Source: Thermophilibacter immobilis (lineage in GTDB: Bacteria; Actinomycetota; Coriobacteriia; Coriobacteriales; Atopobiaceae). Taken from it: a DNA stretch of 64,000 nt. Shown here piece by piece: positions 1 to 10,696 of this stretch. Location of the stretch: NCBI RefSeq assembly GCF_015277515.1, contig NZ_CP063767.1, positions 1,116,001 through 1,180,000 of the forward strand, written 5' to 3'. Every line of letters starts with the position of its first letter. Within the stretch, counting starts at the first letter, position 1. A program made the position numbers and the translations under genes. Below the pieces are notes generated by a model. That model was not told where the DNA came from. It saw only the letters and a program-made list of their open reading frames with translations, and searched no databases.

Positions 1-156
1 GGACTGGTCGGAGGCGGTCGTCGCCTGGGAGGCGTCCGAGCCGGACTGGGTGGTGGCGTTGGACTGGCAGCCCGCGAGAGGGACGGCCACCAGGACGCCC
101 GCTATGGCCGCGGTCGCGGCCTTCCTCACCCAGGTACCCGTGTTCAGATTGAGCAT
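1..156 (-). CDS. Lipoprotein N-terminus (partial, probably iron-uptake related)
   Basis: Only the first 52 residues lie in the window; the gene continues past the left edge. The start ATG at 156 is preceded by a good GGAAAGGAAG ribosome site. The N-terminus has two basic residues, a hydrophobic stretch and a lipobox ending LAGC (Cys30), then a Ser/Thr/Gln/Asp-rich linker, so the product is an exported lipoprotein. It follows the FTR1 permease gene by 76 bp in the same direction. This suggests the periplasmic partner of the permease (EfeO/M75 or Tp34/P19 type), but the functional domain is not visible, so that identity is inference from context. Confidence 0.75.
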   Translation of the reverse strand, partial: MLNLNTGTWVRKAATAAIAGVLVAVPLAGCQSNATTQSGSDASQATTASDQS

Positions 157-232
157 GGAACTTCCTTTCCTATCCAGATGCGTACGCCTTTCGGCATTCC
201 ACGAACGTGGCGAGCGAGTGCGCGCGCCGGGG

Positions 233-1105
233 CTACGAGGCCTCCGGTGACGCGTTGGGTGTGTCGACGAAGATCTTGCCCTTGAGCTGAAGCGTGAACA
301 GGACGAGCACGACGACGAGGTACGTGGCCCATGCGGCGAGCTGCAGCCAGGTGGGCGAGAAGAGGATGTCGAGGTTGAAGAAGGCGCGCAGAAGGGTGAA
401 CCACCAGGTTCCCGCGACGGCCGCGATCATGGCGGAGTGATCGTAGAGGTAGACGGCGTATCCCGGGATGACCGAGGCCTCCTGCAGGTCCTTGATCCCG
501 TACATGACGATGCCCGCGGCCACGAAGATGAGCAGGTAGCCCGTCACCGCGAAGAACTTGTGGATGTCGATGAGGGTGGAGCCCCTGTAGACGAGGTATC
601 CCACGATGACGGCCCCCACCAGACCGAGCAGCACGCCGGCGGCGGGGCCCGCGACCCCCTGCTCCCCCGATGAGCGCACGGTGGCCCACACGAAGACGGC
701 CGTCTCGGCGCCCTCGCGGCCCACCGAGACGATGGCGAGCCATACGAGACCGCTGACGTTGCCCGCGTCGAGCGCCTCCTTGGCCTGCTCCTCGACGCCC
801 CGGGCGAGCCTGCGGGAGTTCTTGCCCATCCAGAAGATCATCCACGTCACGAACCCCATCGCCACGAGGGACAAAGAGCCCCCCAGAATCTCCTGGGTCT
901 GGAAAGTGATGGTCATGGGGCCCCAGGTCCAGTAGACGCCGAGCCCCAGCGGCACGATCGCGGCGATGACCACGCCCAGCCAGAGCTTAGGCATGATGTC
1001 CTCGCGGCCGACCTTGTAGATGTACGCGACCAGGATGCCGACCACGAGGGCCGCCTCGACGCCCTCGCGCAGGGCGATGAGGAAGTTAGCGACGAAGATC
1101 TCCAA
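233..1105 (-). CDS. FTR1/EfeU family iron permease
   Basis: This is a 290-residue polytopic membrane protein with about seven hydrophobic segments. It carries the two REGxE signatures of FTR1/EfeU permeases: REGVE at residues 13-17 and REGAE at 130-134. In this family the glutamates bind iron during transport across the cytoplasmic membrane. The length fits the family. The gene precedes a lipoprotein gene in the same direction, as in two- or three-component Efe-type systems; no DyP peroxidase (EfeB) is visible here. Metal-dependent regulation is likely, but no convincing DtxR or Fur box was seen upstream. Confidence 0.88.
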   Translation of the reverse strand: MEIFVANFLIALREGVEAALVVGILVAYIYKVGREDIMPKLWLGVVIAAIVPLGLGVYWTWGPMTITFQTQEILGGSLSLVAMGFVTWMIFWMGKNSRRLARGVEEQAKEALDAGNVSGLVWLAIVSVGREGAETAVFVWATVRSSGEQGVAGPAAGVLLGLVGAVIVGYLVYRGSTLIDIHKFFAVTGYLLIFVAAGIVMYGIKDLQEASVIPGYAVYLYDHSAMIAAVAGTWWFTLLRAFFNLDILFSPTWLQLAAWATYLVVVLVLFTLQLKGKIFVDTPNASPEAS

Positions 1106-1256
1106 GCGACGCTCCTTGGGTTGGGGTCAGAGCCAGAGGGCTTGAAAGTAAGCCATGGGATACTTGCTCGTTCCTTTATACGCCCTGAAGAGTCGATTCG
1201 CGACGGTCGGCGGCGGGTTAGCCCCTTTGGGGCCGGGGCGTCCGTTTTGGCTAGGA

Positions 1257-1297
1257 TTCCCATGGCGGCGCGAGCCAGCCTCGCGCCGCCATGGGAA
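1257..1297 (-). terminator. Perfect inverted repeat after the fused ABC gene
   Basis: Arms 1257-1274 and 1280-1297 are an 18-bp perfect inverted repeat with a 5-base loop, starting 3 bp after the stop codon of the fused ABC gene. There is no strong T-run, so it could be a terminator or an mRNA-stabilising stem. Confidence 0.5.
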
Positions 1298-1300
1298 GTC

Positions 1301-4300
1301 CTACGAGGCGCGGCCCGTGAGGACGAGGGTCCGCGTGGCGAGCGCGGCCGCCACCTTGCGATGGCTTACGAGAATGACGGCGCGGCCCGCGCGCGCCTCG
1401 TCGAGCGCCCTGAGCACGGCCGCCTCGTTGAGGCTGTCCAGGTTACTCGTGGGCTCGTCGAGCAGGAGGATGGGGGCTTGCGAGAGAAGCGCGCGGCAGA
1501 GGCCCACACGCTGCCGTTCGCCGTCGGACAGGGGGCTCGCGCCCGCGCCGACGGGGGTGTCGAGCCCCCGGGGAAGCCGTGCCACCGTCGAGGCGAGCGC
1601 CGCAGCCGCAAGGGCGCGTTCGAGCTCGCCCTCGCTCGCGTCGGGGCGCGCGAGCATGAGGTTCTCGCGCAGCGTCGCGTCGAGGAGGTAGGTGTCCTGC
1701 GTCATGTATGCCTCGAGGGAGCGCAGCGCACCCGTGCCCAGGCGTCGGACGTCGCGGCCGGCCACCTCGACGGCCCCGTCGTCCACGTCCCAGAAGCGCA
1801 TGATCAGCCCCAGGAGCGTGGACTTCCCGACGCCGCTTCTTCCCACGACGCGCAGCACCTCGCCCGGGCGGACCGTCAGGCAGACGTCGCTCAGCACGTC
1901 CGCGCCGGCCTCGTAGGCAAACGAGACGTGCGCGACCTCCACGCTCGCCCGGGAACCCGGTCGCTCCCCCGGCTCCACGTCGCGCACGGCCGGCTCCTCA
2001 CCGAGCACGTCGAGGATCCGACGGGCGCAGGAGAGCGTCCGCTGGAGCGAGAAGCCCAGGTGCGCGACCTCCTCGACGGGGTCAAGGGCTGCGATCAGCG
2101 CCAGGACGCAGGCGAGCGCGTCCGGGGCCGCGAGCGCGCCCGATGCGACGAGACCGGCCGAGAGCGCCACTGCGGCGGCCACGAAGGCGAGGCCGAGCGC
2201 GGGCGGGAGCGCGCCGAGGGTCGAGGTCCTCGCGTCATAGCCGCGCGAGCCGTCCGAGAGCGAGCCCGCGTGCGCGCCCAGCTCCTGGGAGAAGGCGGAG
2301 GCGCGCCCGTACTGCAGGAGGTCGCCCATGCCCTCGAGGCTGTCGAGCACGAACGCACCCATGAGGGCGGAGTAGTCTGTGACCCGCGTGCCGCGCTCCC
2401 GCGTGAGGCGGGAGCCCGCCAGGGGCATGACGACCCCCACGACTACGAGCGCGACGAGCGTCAGGGCCCCGAGCTCAGCCGAGCGCTCCCAGACGAAGGC
2501 CGTGAGCGCCACCGAGCTGAGCAGGGTGGCGAGCGTGGGCGCGAGAATCCGCGAGTAGAGGCCTTCGAGCGTCTCGACGTCCGAGCTCAGAAGCGCCGCG
2601 AGGTCGCCTGCGCCACGCCCCTGCAGCTTGGCGGGGGCGAGGCTGCGCAGGGCCCCGAAGACCCGGTCGCGCACGAGCTGGAGGGTGCGGAAGGTCTGGT
2701 CGTGCGTGAGGAGGCGCTCGAGGTAGTGCACGACGCCGCGCGCGAGGCCCAGAAGGACCACGGCGGCGAGCCCCGCGACCGGCAGCGCCCGCGAGCCCGC
2801 AGAGGCCAGGGCGGCCACGCAGGCGCCCGCCGCCACAAGCTGGCCGGCCGCGCAGAGGTTGCCCGTGGCCCCCAGGACGCCCGCGACCACAAGCTCCGGC
2901 GCCATGCGGCCGGTGAGGCGCACCATCCCTGCCACGATCCGCGGCGCGGACCCTCTCGTGGGGGCGGGCGTGGGACCCGGGTCCTCGGCACCGGCGGAGT
3001 CGGGGTCCGACGGGGCCTTCCCGGCGGCCTCGTCCAAGGAGGGGGTGACCGGACTCGACCCCGCCTCTGCCTCGTAGTCGGGCAGAGGGATCCAGGAGGG
3101 GTGCCCCGCGGGAAGGCTCACCGCCGGGGCCTGCCGGTAGCGCGCGTAGTCGAGCACGTCGAGGGCCGCCTGCATGGTCTGGGCCCCCATGAGTGGGATC
3201 TCGGGGTGCAGGCGGGTCACCTCCTGGACGCGGAGCTCGGCCTCGGTGGGCACGTACGCGTCGTCGTCATAGGCGACCTCGTTCGCGCGGGCAAAGTCCT
3301 CGAGCTCCTGGAGCTGGTCCCAGAGCCGGCGGTAGGTCCCCCCTCGGCGCATGAGGCTCTGGTGGTCCCCACTCTCCACGATGCGGCCCGCGTCCATGAC
3401 GTAGGTGCGGTCCGCCCAGGCCAGCGTGGAGAGCCGGTGCGAGACCACCAGGACCGTGCGCGTCACGGAGAGGAGCTGGATGCCCTCGAGGAGCTTGCGC
3501 TCGCTCTCGGCGTCGACGTTCGACGCTATCTCGTCGAAGACGTAGATCGGCGTGTCACGCAGGAGGGCGCGCGCGAAGCAGAGCCGCTGGCGCTGGCCGC
3601 CCGACAGGTTGGAGCCGCCCTCGCGCACCTCGGCGTCGAGGCCTCCCGCCGCGAGCACGAAGTCGTCGAGCTGGGCGTTTCTGAGCGCGCCCCAGAGATT
3701 CTCGTCGGTCGCGCCCTCCCGACCGAGCGCGAGATTCGAGCGGAAGGTCCCCTTGAACACGTGGCTGCGCTGGGAGACCACGGTCACGGACCGCCCGAGC
3801 GCTTCGCGCGAGAGCTCCCTGAGCTCGCACCCGCAGACGGTGACGCTCCCCTCGTAGTCGAAGGCGCCTCCGGTGAGCACGCGGGCGAGGGTGGACTTGC
3901 CCGACCCGCTCTCGCCCGTCACCCCCACGAGCGCGTTGACGCCAACCTCAAGCGCGACGTCGTCGAGCGCCCGCGTCAAGCCGTCGTAGGAGAACGTGAG
4001 GTGCTCGGCCGCTATCTCGGGACGCGCGAGGTCGCAGTCCCTCTCGCCATGGGCGGGCTCGGGGAGGTCGAGCAGGGCGAGGATGCGCTCAGCGACGGCA
4101 TTGGCGTTCATGCCCGTGTGGAACAGCGAGCCGAAGCGGCGCATCGGCACGAAGAAGTCGGCCGCGAGCAGCACGATCACGAGGCAACCCGTGAGGTCCA
4201 GGCTGCCGGCGGCGAGCTGGGTCAGGCCCACCACGACGCCCGCCGCTATGCCCGCGTAGGTGAAGAGGTCCATGAGCCAGACGTTTCCCATCTGCACCCT

Positions 4301-4999
4301 GAGCAGGCTCATGGTCACCTGGCGAAACTCCTCGGCCTGGTGGTTGAGCCGCTCGTGCCACGTGGCGTCGGCGCGATACGACTTGAGCGTCACGAGGCCG
4401 CGGATCGCGTCGAGAAACGCCCCCGAGAGGTCGACGTAGGTCCCCCAGTACTCCCCCATGAAGCGCTTGGCGCGCTTCATGAACATCATGATCGAGCCCG
4501 GAACGAGGGGCACGCAGAGCAGCATGACAAGGGCCGCGGGCCAGCTCAGAGGCCAGATCACGACGAACACGGTGAGGGGGGCGGCGAGGGCGTAGATGAA
4601 CTGGGGCAGGTACTCGGAGAAGTAGGGGCGCAGGCGCTCGGCGCCCTCCCCCATGAGCTGAGAGGCCTCGCCGGCCTCCACCCTGCTCTCGAACGAGGGT
4701 CCCAGGCGGACGAGCTTGTCGAACACCTCCCTGCTCATGCTGGCCGCAGCCTGCTGGCCCGCGCGGCGCGCGTGCCAGCAGGCGAGCGCCTGCAGGGCGC
4801 ACAGGGCGGCGAGCTGCGCCGCCGCGACGCCGTATGCTGAGGTCGCAGGCCTCGCGCCGAGGAAGAGCCCCGCGAGCGCGTTCGCCACGCCCAGGAGCAA
4901 GAAGATGCGCGCGACGAGCGCGAGCCACGTGAAGACGACGCAGAGCAGGGCCGAGCGCGTGGCGTCGGGCACGAGACTCAAAAGCCTCTTGTTGAACAT
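1301..4999 (-). CDS. Fused two-module ABC exporter (CydD-CydC-like)
   Basis: The product has 1232 residues in the order TMD1-NBD1-linker-TMD2-NBD2, so one chain makes a complete exporter. Module 1 (about 1-545) has Walker A GESGSGKST near 361, signature LSGGQ near 465 and Walker B ending DE near 489. A Pro/Ser/Asp-rich linker (about 640-690) leads to module 2, with Walker A GRSGVGKST near 1053, a degenerate signature LSDGE and Walker B LLLDEP. TMD1 resembles CydD (an LGPSFESR region and an FHTGMN segment before NBD1), suggesting a thiol or haem-related exporter, but no cydAB is nearby and the substrate is unknown. The start at 4999 was chosen because GGAGG lies 8 bases upstream; an in-frame start at 5041 is less likely. 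Confidence 0.8.
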   Translation of the reverse strand: MFNKRLLSLVPDATRSALLCVVFTWLALVARIFLLLGVANALAGLFLGARPATSAYGVAAAQLAALCALQALACWHARRAGQQAAASMSREVFDKLVRLGPSFESRVEAGEASQLMGEGAERLRPYFSEYLPQFIYALAAPLTVFVVIWPLSWPAALVMLLCVPLVPGSIMMFMKRAKRFMGEYWGTYVDLSGAFLDAIRGLVTLKSYRADATWHERLNHQAEEFRQVTMSLLRVQMGNVWLMDLFTYAGIAAGVVVGLTQLAAGSLDLTGCLVIVLLAADFFVPMRRFGSLFHTGMNANAVAERILALLDLPEPAHGERDCDLARPEIAAEHLTFSYDGLTRALDDVALEVGVNALVGVTGESGSGKSTLARVLTGGAFDYEGSVTVCGCELRELSREALGRSVTVVSQRSHVFKGTFRSNLALGREGATDENLWGALRNAQLDDFVLAAGGLDAEVREGGSNLSGGQRQRLCFARALLRDTPIYVFDEIASNVDAESERKLLEGIQLLSVTRTVLVVSHRLSTLAWADRTYVMDAGRIVESGDHQSLMRRGGTYRRLWDQLQELEDFARANEVAYDDDAYVPTEAELRVQEVTRLHPEIPLMGAQTMQAALDVLDYARYRQAPAVSLPAGHPSWIPLPDYEAEAGSSPVTPSLDEAAGKAPSDPDSAGAEDPGPTPAPTRGSAPRIVAGMVRLTGRMAPELVVAGVLGATGNLCAAGQLVAAGACVAALASAGSRALPVAGLAAVVLLGLARGVVHYLERLLTHDQTFRTLQLVRDRVFGALRSLAPAKLQGRGAGDLAALLSSDVETLEGLYSRILAPTLATLLSSVALTAFVWERSAELGALTLVALVVVGVVMPLAGSRLTRERGTRVTDYSALMGAFVLDSLEGMGDLLQYGRASAFSQELGAHAGSLSDGSRGYDARTSTLGALPPALGLAFVAAAVALSAGLVASGALAAPDALACVLALIAALDPVEEVAHLGFSLQRTLSCARRILDVLGEEPAVRDVEPGERPGSRASVEVAHVSFAYEAGADVLSDVCLTVRPGEVLRVVGRSGVGKSTLLGLIMRFWDVDDGAVEVAGRDVRRLGTGALRSLEAYMTQDTYLLDATLRENLMLARPDASEGELERALAAAALASTVARLPRGLDTPVGAGASPLSDGERQRVGLCRALLSQAPILLLDEPTSNLDSLNEAAVLRALDEARAGRAVILVSHRKVAAALATRTLVLTGRAS

Positions 5000-5106
5000 G
5001 GGCGTGCCTCCAGGCGACGAGGAAGGATGCGGGACCGACATCGGGGGCAGAAAGTTAACCTCGTCTAAGTTCTAGCACATGTGCGTCTCGAGCGGGAGCG
5101 CACGCC

Positions 5107-6293
<1,187 letters not shown>

Positions 6294-6297
<4 letters not shown>

Positions 6298-7253
6298 CCC
6301 GAGAGCTCCCCCGCCGTCGCGCTCGCCCCGAGGGGCGCGGCCTCCACGACCTTGATGAGGACGTCCATGGTGCCACCGCAGACCATGCCCTCGTCCTCGC
6401 TCACGTCGTTGGTCATGTCCACGCAGACGAGCTCGTCTGCGCCCCGGCGCAGAACGCGACGGGCCGCCATGACGACCTCGTGCTCGCCGCAGCCTCCCCC
6501 GATGGTGCCGAAGGTCTGGCCCTGGGAATCGACGGCCATGAGGGCACCGGTCTTGACCGGGGTCGAGCCGTGTCGGCCCACCACCAGGGCGAGGGCGCAG
6601 GCCTCGCCCTGGGCCAGGTACGCCAGCAGCACGGGGTCGCAGTTGGTCTGCTCGAGCAGGCCGTCGCCCCTCTCCCCTCGGCTGCTGCGAGACGCGATGA
6701 GCTCGGCCAGGATGGAGATGCCGATCTCGTCGGGGGTGACGGCACCGATAGCCACCCCGATGGGGGTGTGGATGAGGTCCATGCGCGCTTGGTCGAAGCC
6801 CTCCTTGGCCAAAAGGTCAAAGAGGCCGCGCACGCGCCGTCTGGACCCGATGAGCCCCACGTAGCGCGGCATCTCCTGGGCGAGGATGACGCGCAGGCAC
6901 TCGGCGTCGTGCTTGTGCCCGCGCGTGACGATGACCACGAAGTCCTGGGGCGCCACCCGCAGGCGCGCGAGGGCTGCGGCGAAGCCGTCGCAGATGACGT
7001 GGGCGGCGTCGGGAAAGACGGTGCGGTTGGCGAAGGCCGGCCGGTCGTCCACGACGACGACCTGGAACTCGAGCGCCGAGGCAAAGCGACACACGGACTG
7101 TCCCACGTAGCCGCCGCCCAAGACGATGAGGCGCGCAGGGGACTGGAAGCGTCGGACGTAGGCCGTCTCGGGGACTTCGCTCGGAACAAAGCTCACGTTG
7201 AAGCTCTCCCCCGCCAGATGCCTCCGGTAGAGCTCCGTGTAGTCGTTGCCCAT
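6294..7253 (-). CDS. XdhC/CoxI family molybdenum-cofactor maturation factor, domains in reversed order
   Basis: XdhC proteins bind molybdenum cofactor and promote its sulfuration and insertion into xanthine dehydrogenase-type enzymes. In this 319-residue protein the Rossmann domain comes first (about 30-180; VLGGGYVG and VVVDDRP), and the XdhC_CoxI domain second (about 200-310; a GRHGSTP segment and GTIGGGCGE). The usual family order is the reverse. The gene overlaps the downstream desulfurase gene by 4 bp. ATG 7253 has GGGGAAGG eight bases upstream; a GTG at 7259 is possible. No molybdenum hydroxylase is present in the window, so the client enzyme must lie elsewhere. Confidence 0.8.
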
Positions 7254-7339
7254 GCACACCGCCTTCCCCCGACGTGGGCGTCCCCGCCCCCACCTAGAGG
7301 ATAGCGCGCGGGAGCGAGGCGGGGACGCGAGAAGCTGTC

Positions 7340-8086
7340 CTAGCGCTCTATGTAGTTCAGGAACTCGCGCAGGCGCGGCCCCGCCTGCGCGCCGAGGATG
7401 ACCTCGGGCGTCCCCTCGGCTGCGACCTGGCCCTCGTCCATGAAGACGATGCGGTCGGAGACCTCGTGGGCGAAGTGGATCTCGTGTGTGACCAGGACCA
7501 TCGTCATGCCCATCTCGGCGAGCTTCTTGATGGTGTTCAGCACCTCGCCCACGAGCTGCGGGTCGAGCGCGGAGGTCGGCTCGTCCAGGAGCAACACGCT
7601 GGGCTCCATCGCGAGCGCACGGGCGATGCCGATACGCTGCTGCTGGCCGCCGGAGAGCTTGGACGGGTAGAAGTCGGCCCGGTCGCCCATTCCCACGAGG
7701 TCCAGGTACCTTCTCGCATGCTCCTCCGCCTCGACCTTGCCCATCTTCTTGGCGAGCACGAGCGGCTCGGACACGTTTCTCAGGGCGGTGTAGTTCTTGA
7801 AGAGGTTATAGTTCTGGAAGACCATCGTTGAGTGGCTCCGCAGGTTGCGGATGTCATCTGCCGTGTGGCTCTCAGCGTCGACCGTGACGTCAGCGATGCT
7901 TATGGTTCCGCGCGTCGGCTCGACCAGGTAGTTGAGGCACCGCAGCAGCGTTGACTTGCCGGTCCCCGAGGGGCCGATGATCGAGACGGTCTCGTTCTGG
8001 TCCACCGTCAGGCTGACGTCCCTCAGGACCTCGGTCTGTTCGTAGCTCTTGTAGAGGTGCTCGATGCGCACGAGGGGTTCGCCCAT
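7340..8086 (-). CDS. Polar amino acid ABC transporter, ATP-binding protein (GlnQ/HisP type)
   Basis: This is a 248-residue ABC ATPase with Walker [10 protein letters not shown], signature LSGGQQQR, Walker B LLLDEP followed by TSALDP, and a switch histidine in VTHE. This arrangement is characteristic of the GlnQ/HisP/ArtP polar amino acid uptake group. It energises the permease and lipoprotein encoded just upstream in the operon (order permease, binding protein, ATPase). Only 9 bp separate it from the binding-protein stop. The amino acid transported cannot be told from sequence. Confidence 0.93.
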   Translation of the reverse strand: MGEPLVRIEHLYKSYEQTEVLRDVSLTVDQNETVSIIGPSGTGKSTLLRCLNYLVEPTRGTISIADVTVDAESHTADDIRNLRSHSTMVFQNYNLFKNYTALRNVSEPLVLAKKMGKVEAEEHARRYLDLVGMGDRADFYPSKLSGGQQQRIGIARALAMEPSVLLLDEPTSALDPQLVGEVLNTIKKLAEMGMTMVLVTHEIHFAHEVSDRIVFMDEGQVAAEGTPEVILGAQAGPRLREFLNYIER

Positions 8087-8095
8087 GACGGCCGC

Positions 8096-8941
8096 CTAGT
8101 CCTCGTCGTGGTTGATCAGGGTGGTCATGTCGCTGTGCATCCACTCCGTGATGATCTGGGACATGCGCCCGTCATCGAGCATCTTGTCTATCTCGGCGTT
8201 CACGAAGTCGCAGTAGCGCTGCCCCTCGTCGGTCTTGGGGAAGAAGTAGGCCACGTTGTTGGAGGCGGTGCGCTCGTCGAGGATGCGGCAGGTGACGCTG
8301 TTGGCATCGTTGAACTGGTAGACCACCGTGTCGGTCGTGAACATGGCGTCGATGCGGCCGAGAAGAAGGTCGCTCATGCCGGCGTTGGACTCCTCGTAGG
8401 TCGTGATCGTAAAGCCGAGGTCCTCGGCCATCTGACGGGCGATGGTCTCGGAGGCCTGCCCGCTCGTCACGCCGCAGGTCTTGCCCGCGAGGTCGTCGAA
8501 GGTGTTGATGGTCGTGTTGTCCGGGGCCACCGCGACGCCCTGGGCGTCACCGTAGTACGGGTTGGATGCCAGGTACTTCTCAGTGCGCTCCGGCTTGACG
8601 GCCAGGCAGTTGGCGACGAGGTTGGCCCTTCCGGCGTCGAGCTCGCCGAACATGGCGGAGAACTCGGCCTGCTTGACCGTGAGCTCTATGCCCGTGTCGC
8701 TCTTGATCTGCTCCCAGATGTCGGCGTCGATGCCGGTCCAGGAGCCGTCGGAGCCAAGGAGCGAGTAGGGCAGGCCGTTTCCGCTTGACACGAGGGTCAC
8801 CTTGGTGATGGCGTCGGAGGAGCCCGTGCCCTCGCTCGTGTCGGACGAGCCCGAGCAGCCCGCCAAGACGGCTCCTGCGGCCACGGCACCGCTCGCCAGG
8901 GCGGAGCGGAGGAAGGTGCGACGAGAGATCTGGTTGTTCAT
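8096..8941 (-). CDS. Amino acid ABC transporter substrate-binding lipoprotein with Tat signal
   Basis: The 281-residue product starts with a twin-arginine segment (SRRTFLRS) followed by a hydrophobic stretch and a lipobox ending LAGC, so it is probably exported folded by Tat and lipidated. The rest is a type 3 periplasmic-binding fold (SBP_bac_3), with GIDADIW near the start of the mature domain and a hinge-region FDDLAGK segment. Start 8941 has AAAGGAACC upstream; an in-frame start at 8956 would add five residues. It lies between the permease and ATPase genes of the same transporter and supplies substrate recognition. Confidence 0.92.
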   Translation of the reverse strand: MNNQISRRTFLRSALASGAVAAGAVLAGCSGSSDTSEGTGSSDAITKVTLVSSGNGLPYSLLGSDGSWTGIDADIWEQIKSDTGIELTVKQAEFSAMFGELDAGRANLVANCLAVKPERTEKYLASNPYYGDAQGVAVAPDNTTINTFDDLAGKTCGVTSGQASETIARQMAEDLGFTITTYEESNAGMSDLLLGRIDAMFTTDTVVYQFNDANSVTCRILDERTASNNVAYFFPKTDEGQRYCDFVNAEIDKMLDDGRMSQIITEWMHSDMTTLINHDED

Positions 8942-8981
8942 GAAGGTTCCTTTCACGTTGGGTATCGGTCGGCGGACGAGG

Positions 8982-9644
8982 CTAGAACGCTCGCTCGCAG
9001 CGGCGCTGGACGTATCTGCTCACCAGGCTGAACAGGGAGATGACGGCCCAGTAGACGAGCATCACCGCGGCGTAGATCTCGAAGTACCTGAAGGTCGCTG
9101 AGCCCTCCATCTTGGCGGCGCCCATGATGTCGGGCACGCCGATCATGAACGAGAGCGACGACAGCTTGATGAGGTTGATCACGTCGTTGAAGAGGGGCGG
9201 CACGGCAACGCGCACGGCCTGGGGGATGATGACGTGCCAGAAGGTCTGCCCGTTCGTGAGGCCGAAGGCGGCCGCGGCCTCCCTCTGCCCCTCGTCCACC
9301 GACAGGATGGCGGCGCGGATGCTCTCGGACATGAACGCGCCCACGCTCAGGCTGAGCACGACGGACACGGCGATGAGCGGCGTCATGTCGCGAATCGCCG
9401 TACTGTACACCGCCATGCCGAAGTAGAAGAAGTAGAGCTGGGCCACGACCGGGGTGCCGCGCATGAACGAGACGTACACGCGCGAGATCGGGTAGAGGAC
9501 CTTCACCCTGTACAGGGAGACCATGGCCACGAGCACGCCGATGAACAGCGCAAAGACCGTGGATATAATGGTTAGCTCGAGCGTTACGTCAAGGCGCAGG
9601 GCAATCTTGGGCAAGCAGGAGAGGAAATAGGAAAAGTCGAACAT
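8982..9644 (-). CDS. Amino acid ABC transporter permease (HisM/GlnP family)
   Basis: The product is a 220-residue inner-membrane permease with about five hydrophobic segments. It has the family EAA loop, seen as EGQREAAAAFGLTNGQTFWH, which docks onto the ATPase. The FMRGTPVVAQLYF region is typical of polar amino acid permeases. It is the first gene of the three-gene operon running left; only one permease is present, so it probably forms a homodimer. The ribosome site before ATG 9644 is weak. Confidence 0.92.
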   Translation of the reverse strand: MFDFSYFLSCLPKIALRLDVTLELTIISTVFALFIGVLVAMVSLYRVKVLYPISRVYVSFMRGTPVVAQLYFFYFGMAVYSTAIRDMTPLIAVSVVLSLSVGAFMSESIRAAILSVDEGQREAAAAFGLTNGQTFWHVIIPQAVRVAVPPLFNDVINLIKLSSLSFMIGVPDIMGAAKMEGSATFRYFEIYAAVMLVYWAVISLFSLVSRYVQRRCERAF

Positions 9645-10066
9645 GGGTAGTTCCCGTCGCTGTGTGATGTGTGAGGTGGCCGCCTGCGGGCGACGTCAAT
9701 CGTGAGCTCTTCTCCCGCGCACGCCGAACCGGCGAGATGGTCCAACCTATGCCAGACGGCACGCCCGGGAGCAGAGCATTCGCATCATACAGAAACGGCC
9801 ATAACACAGAGGGGGCCTGCGGGTCGCGAAACGACCTTCGACTGCGACGCCGCTGCAGATCACGCGCTCCACCCCTCTTTCGTAGGCTCGATGCCCAAAG
9901 CTCAGGACGCCTGTAGCCTACCAGCCCGCCTTGCGGGGCGTCAACCTGTTTTTCGTTTGGAAATGACGGGGCGAGAAGAGCGGCATATTCGCCGCGCGCG
10001 AAATTCTCGCTTGCGCCGGGGCCCCAAGGCTGGTAGATTATCTAGTCGCGCGCGGTTGGCGCACAA
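9645..10066. other. Intergenic region between the amino acid transporter operon and tRNA-Pro
   Basis: I see no convincing gene in these 422 bases. On the minus strand a possible promoter for the transporter operon (TTGACG at 9939-9944, 18-bp spacer, TAGGCT at 9915-9920) would give a leader of about 260 nt. No riboswitch or T-box signature was recognised in that leader. The right part contains the tRNA promoter. Confidence 0.4.
10011..10039 (+). promoter_or_regulatory. Probable tRNA-Pro promoter
   Basis: A TTGCGC -35 box (10011-10016) and a TAGATT -10 box (10034-10039) are separated by exactly 17 bp and lie 28 bp before the tRNA-Pro gene. Confidence 0.5.
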
Positions 10067-10143
<77 letters not shown>

Positions 10144-10152
10144 CGAAACCGC

Positions 10153-10183
10153 AGGTCAGAGGCTTAAGCCTCTGACCTTTTTT
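10153..10183 (+). terminator. Element-borne terminator after tRNA-Pro
   Basis: A 26-bp perfect palindrome (10153-10178) is followed by a T-run to 10183, an intrinsic terminator. It lies inside the island, so the element brings its own terminator for the tRNA it restores; the original terminator is now at 30886-30917. Confidence 0.85.
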
Positions 10184-10188
10184 CTTAT

Positions 10189-10220
10189 ACGTACTATTTG
10201 ACGTACTATTTACGTACTGC
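10189..10220 (+). promoter_or_regulatory. Integrase arm-type binding sites, left end
   Basis: Three directly repeated ACGTACT boxes occur at 10189, 10201 and 10212. The stretch 10202-10220 matches the right-end cluster (30684-30702) in 18 of 19 positions. Repeated boxes just inside both ends of an integrase-encoding element are typical arm sites for the integrase N-terminal domain. Confidence 0.65.
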
Positions 10221-10696
10221 AAACCGTGTCCCTCGATTCTTTTGAAGTCCATTTTTGTCTTTTCTCCCGCCGTGAGAAACTGTTCGGTGAACGGTCGCGG
10301 TACGCGTCTTCGTGCAAGATCATCGCATCAGTAATGTGCCGATTCGTCTGCCCTAGAAACCTCTTCCGCTGGCCTGCACGCGTGTAATCCGCCCGTCCTT
10401 CGGCCCCTCGGTTCCGCAAGAGTGCTCGCCTGGCGACAAATGTCCGCGACTATGCTCGCGGCATACGAACTTTCAGCCGGCCTTGGGTATCCTCGGAGTT
10501 GGGCGCATGTGTAGGAATCGTGGCGCCCTGGGGGAACTCCGGGCCATTGCGGCCGATACGGACAGTGGGGACAGGCCAGACAATACAGCCAGAGGTGCCG
10601 ACACCAGCGGATAGCATGCGAATCATCAGGTAACCCAAGGGCGTCACGCTCCATCGGAGGATGGGAGGTGACACCAGATGAGGGAAGGCGACACGC
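10221..10696. other. Left-end island region without a supported gene
   Basis: No reading frame here has a ribosome site together with recognisable protein features; a 69-codon minus-strand frame (10210-10419) resembles nothing I know. It may hold control sequences for the excisionase-like gene that follows. Confidence 0.4.

Noticed and set aside
1106-1250. DtxR/IdeR-type iron box upstream of the FTR1 permease
   Set aside because: GGTTAGCCC- and GGCTAGG-like words occur, but no pair forms a convincing 19-bp dyad, so no site was annotated.
1121-4840. Plus-strand open frame of 1239 codons opposite the fused ABC gene
   Set aside because: It is the antisense shadow of a GC-rich gene: highly charged His/Arg/Gly-rich composition, no recognisable motifs, while the minus strand encodes intact ABC domains.
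9645-9908. Riboswitch or T-box in the long leader of the amino acid transporter operon
   Set aside because: No T-box sequence, specifier-like stem set or known riboswitch core could be recognised by eye; the leader length itself rests on a weak promoter guess.
10210-10419. 69-codon minus-strand frame at the left end of the island
   Set aside because: It starts in non-coding sequence, overlaps the integrase arm-site end and shows no ribosome site or family; kept only as an unannotated stretch.
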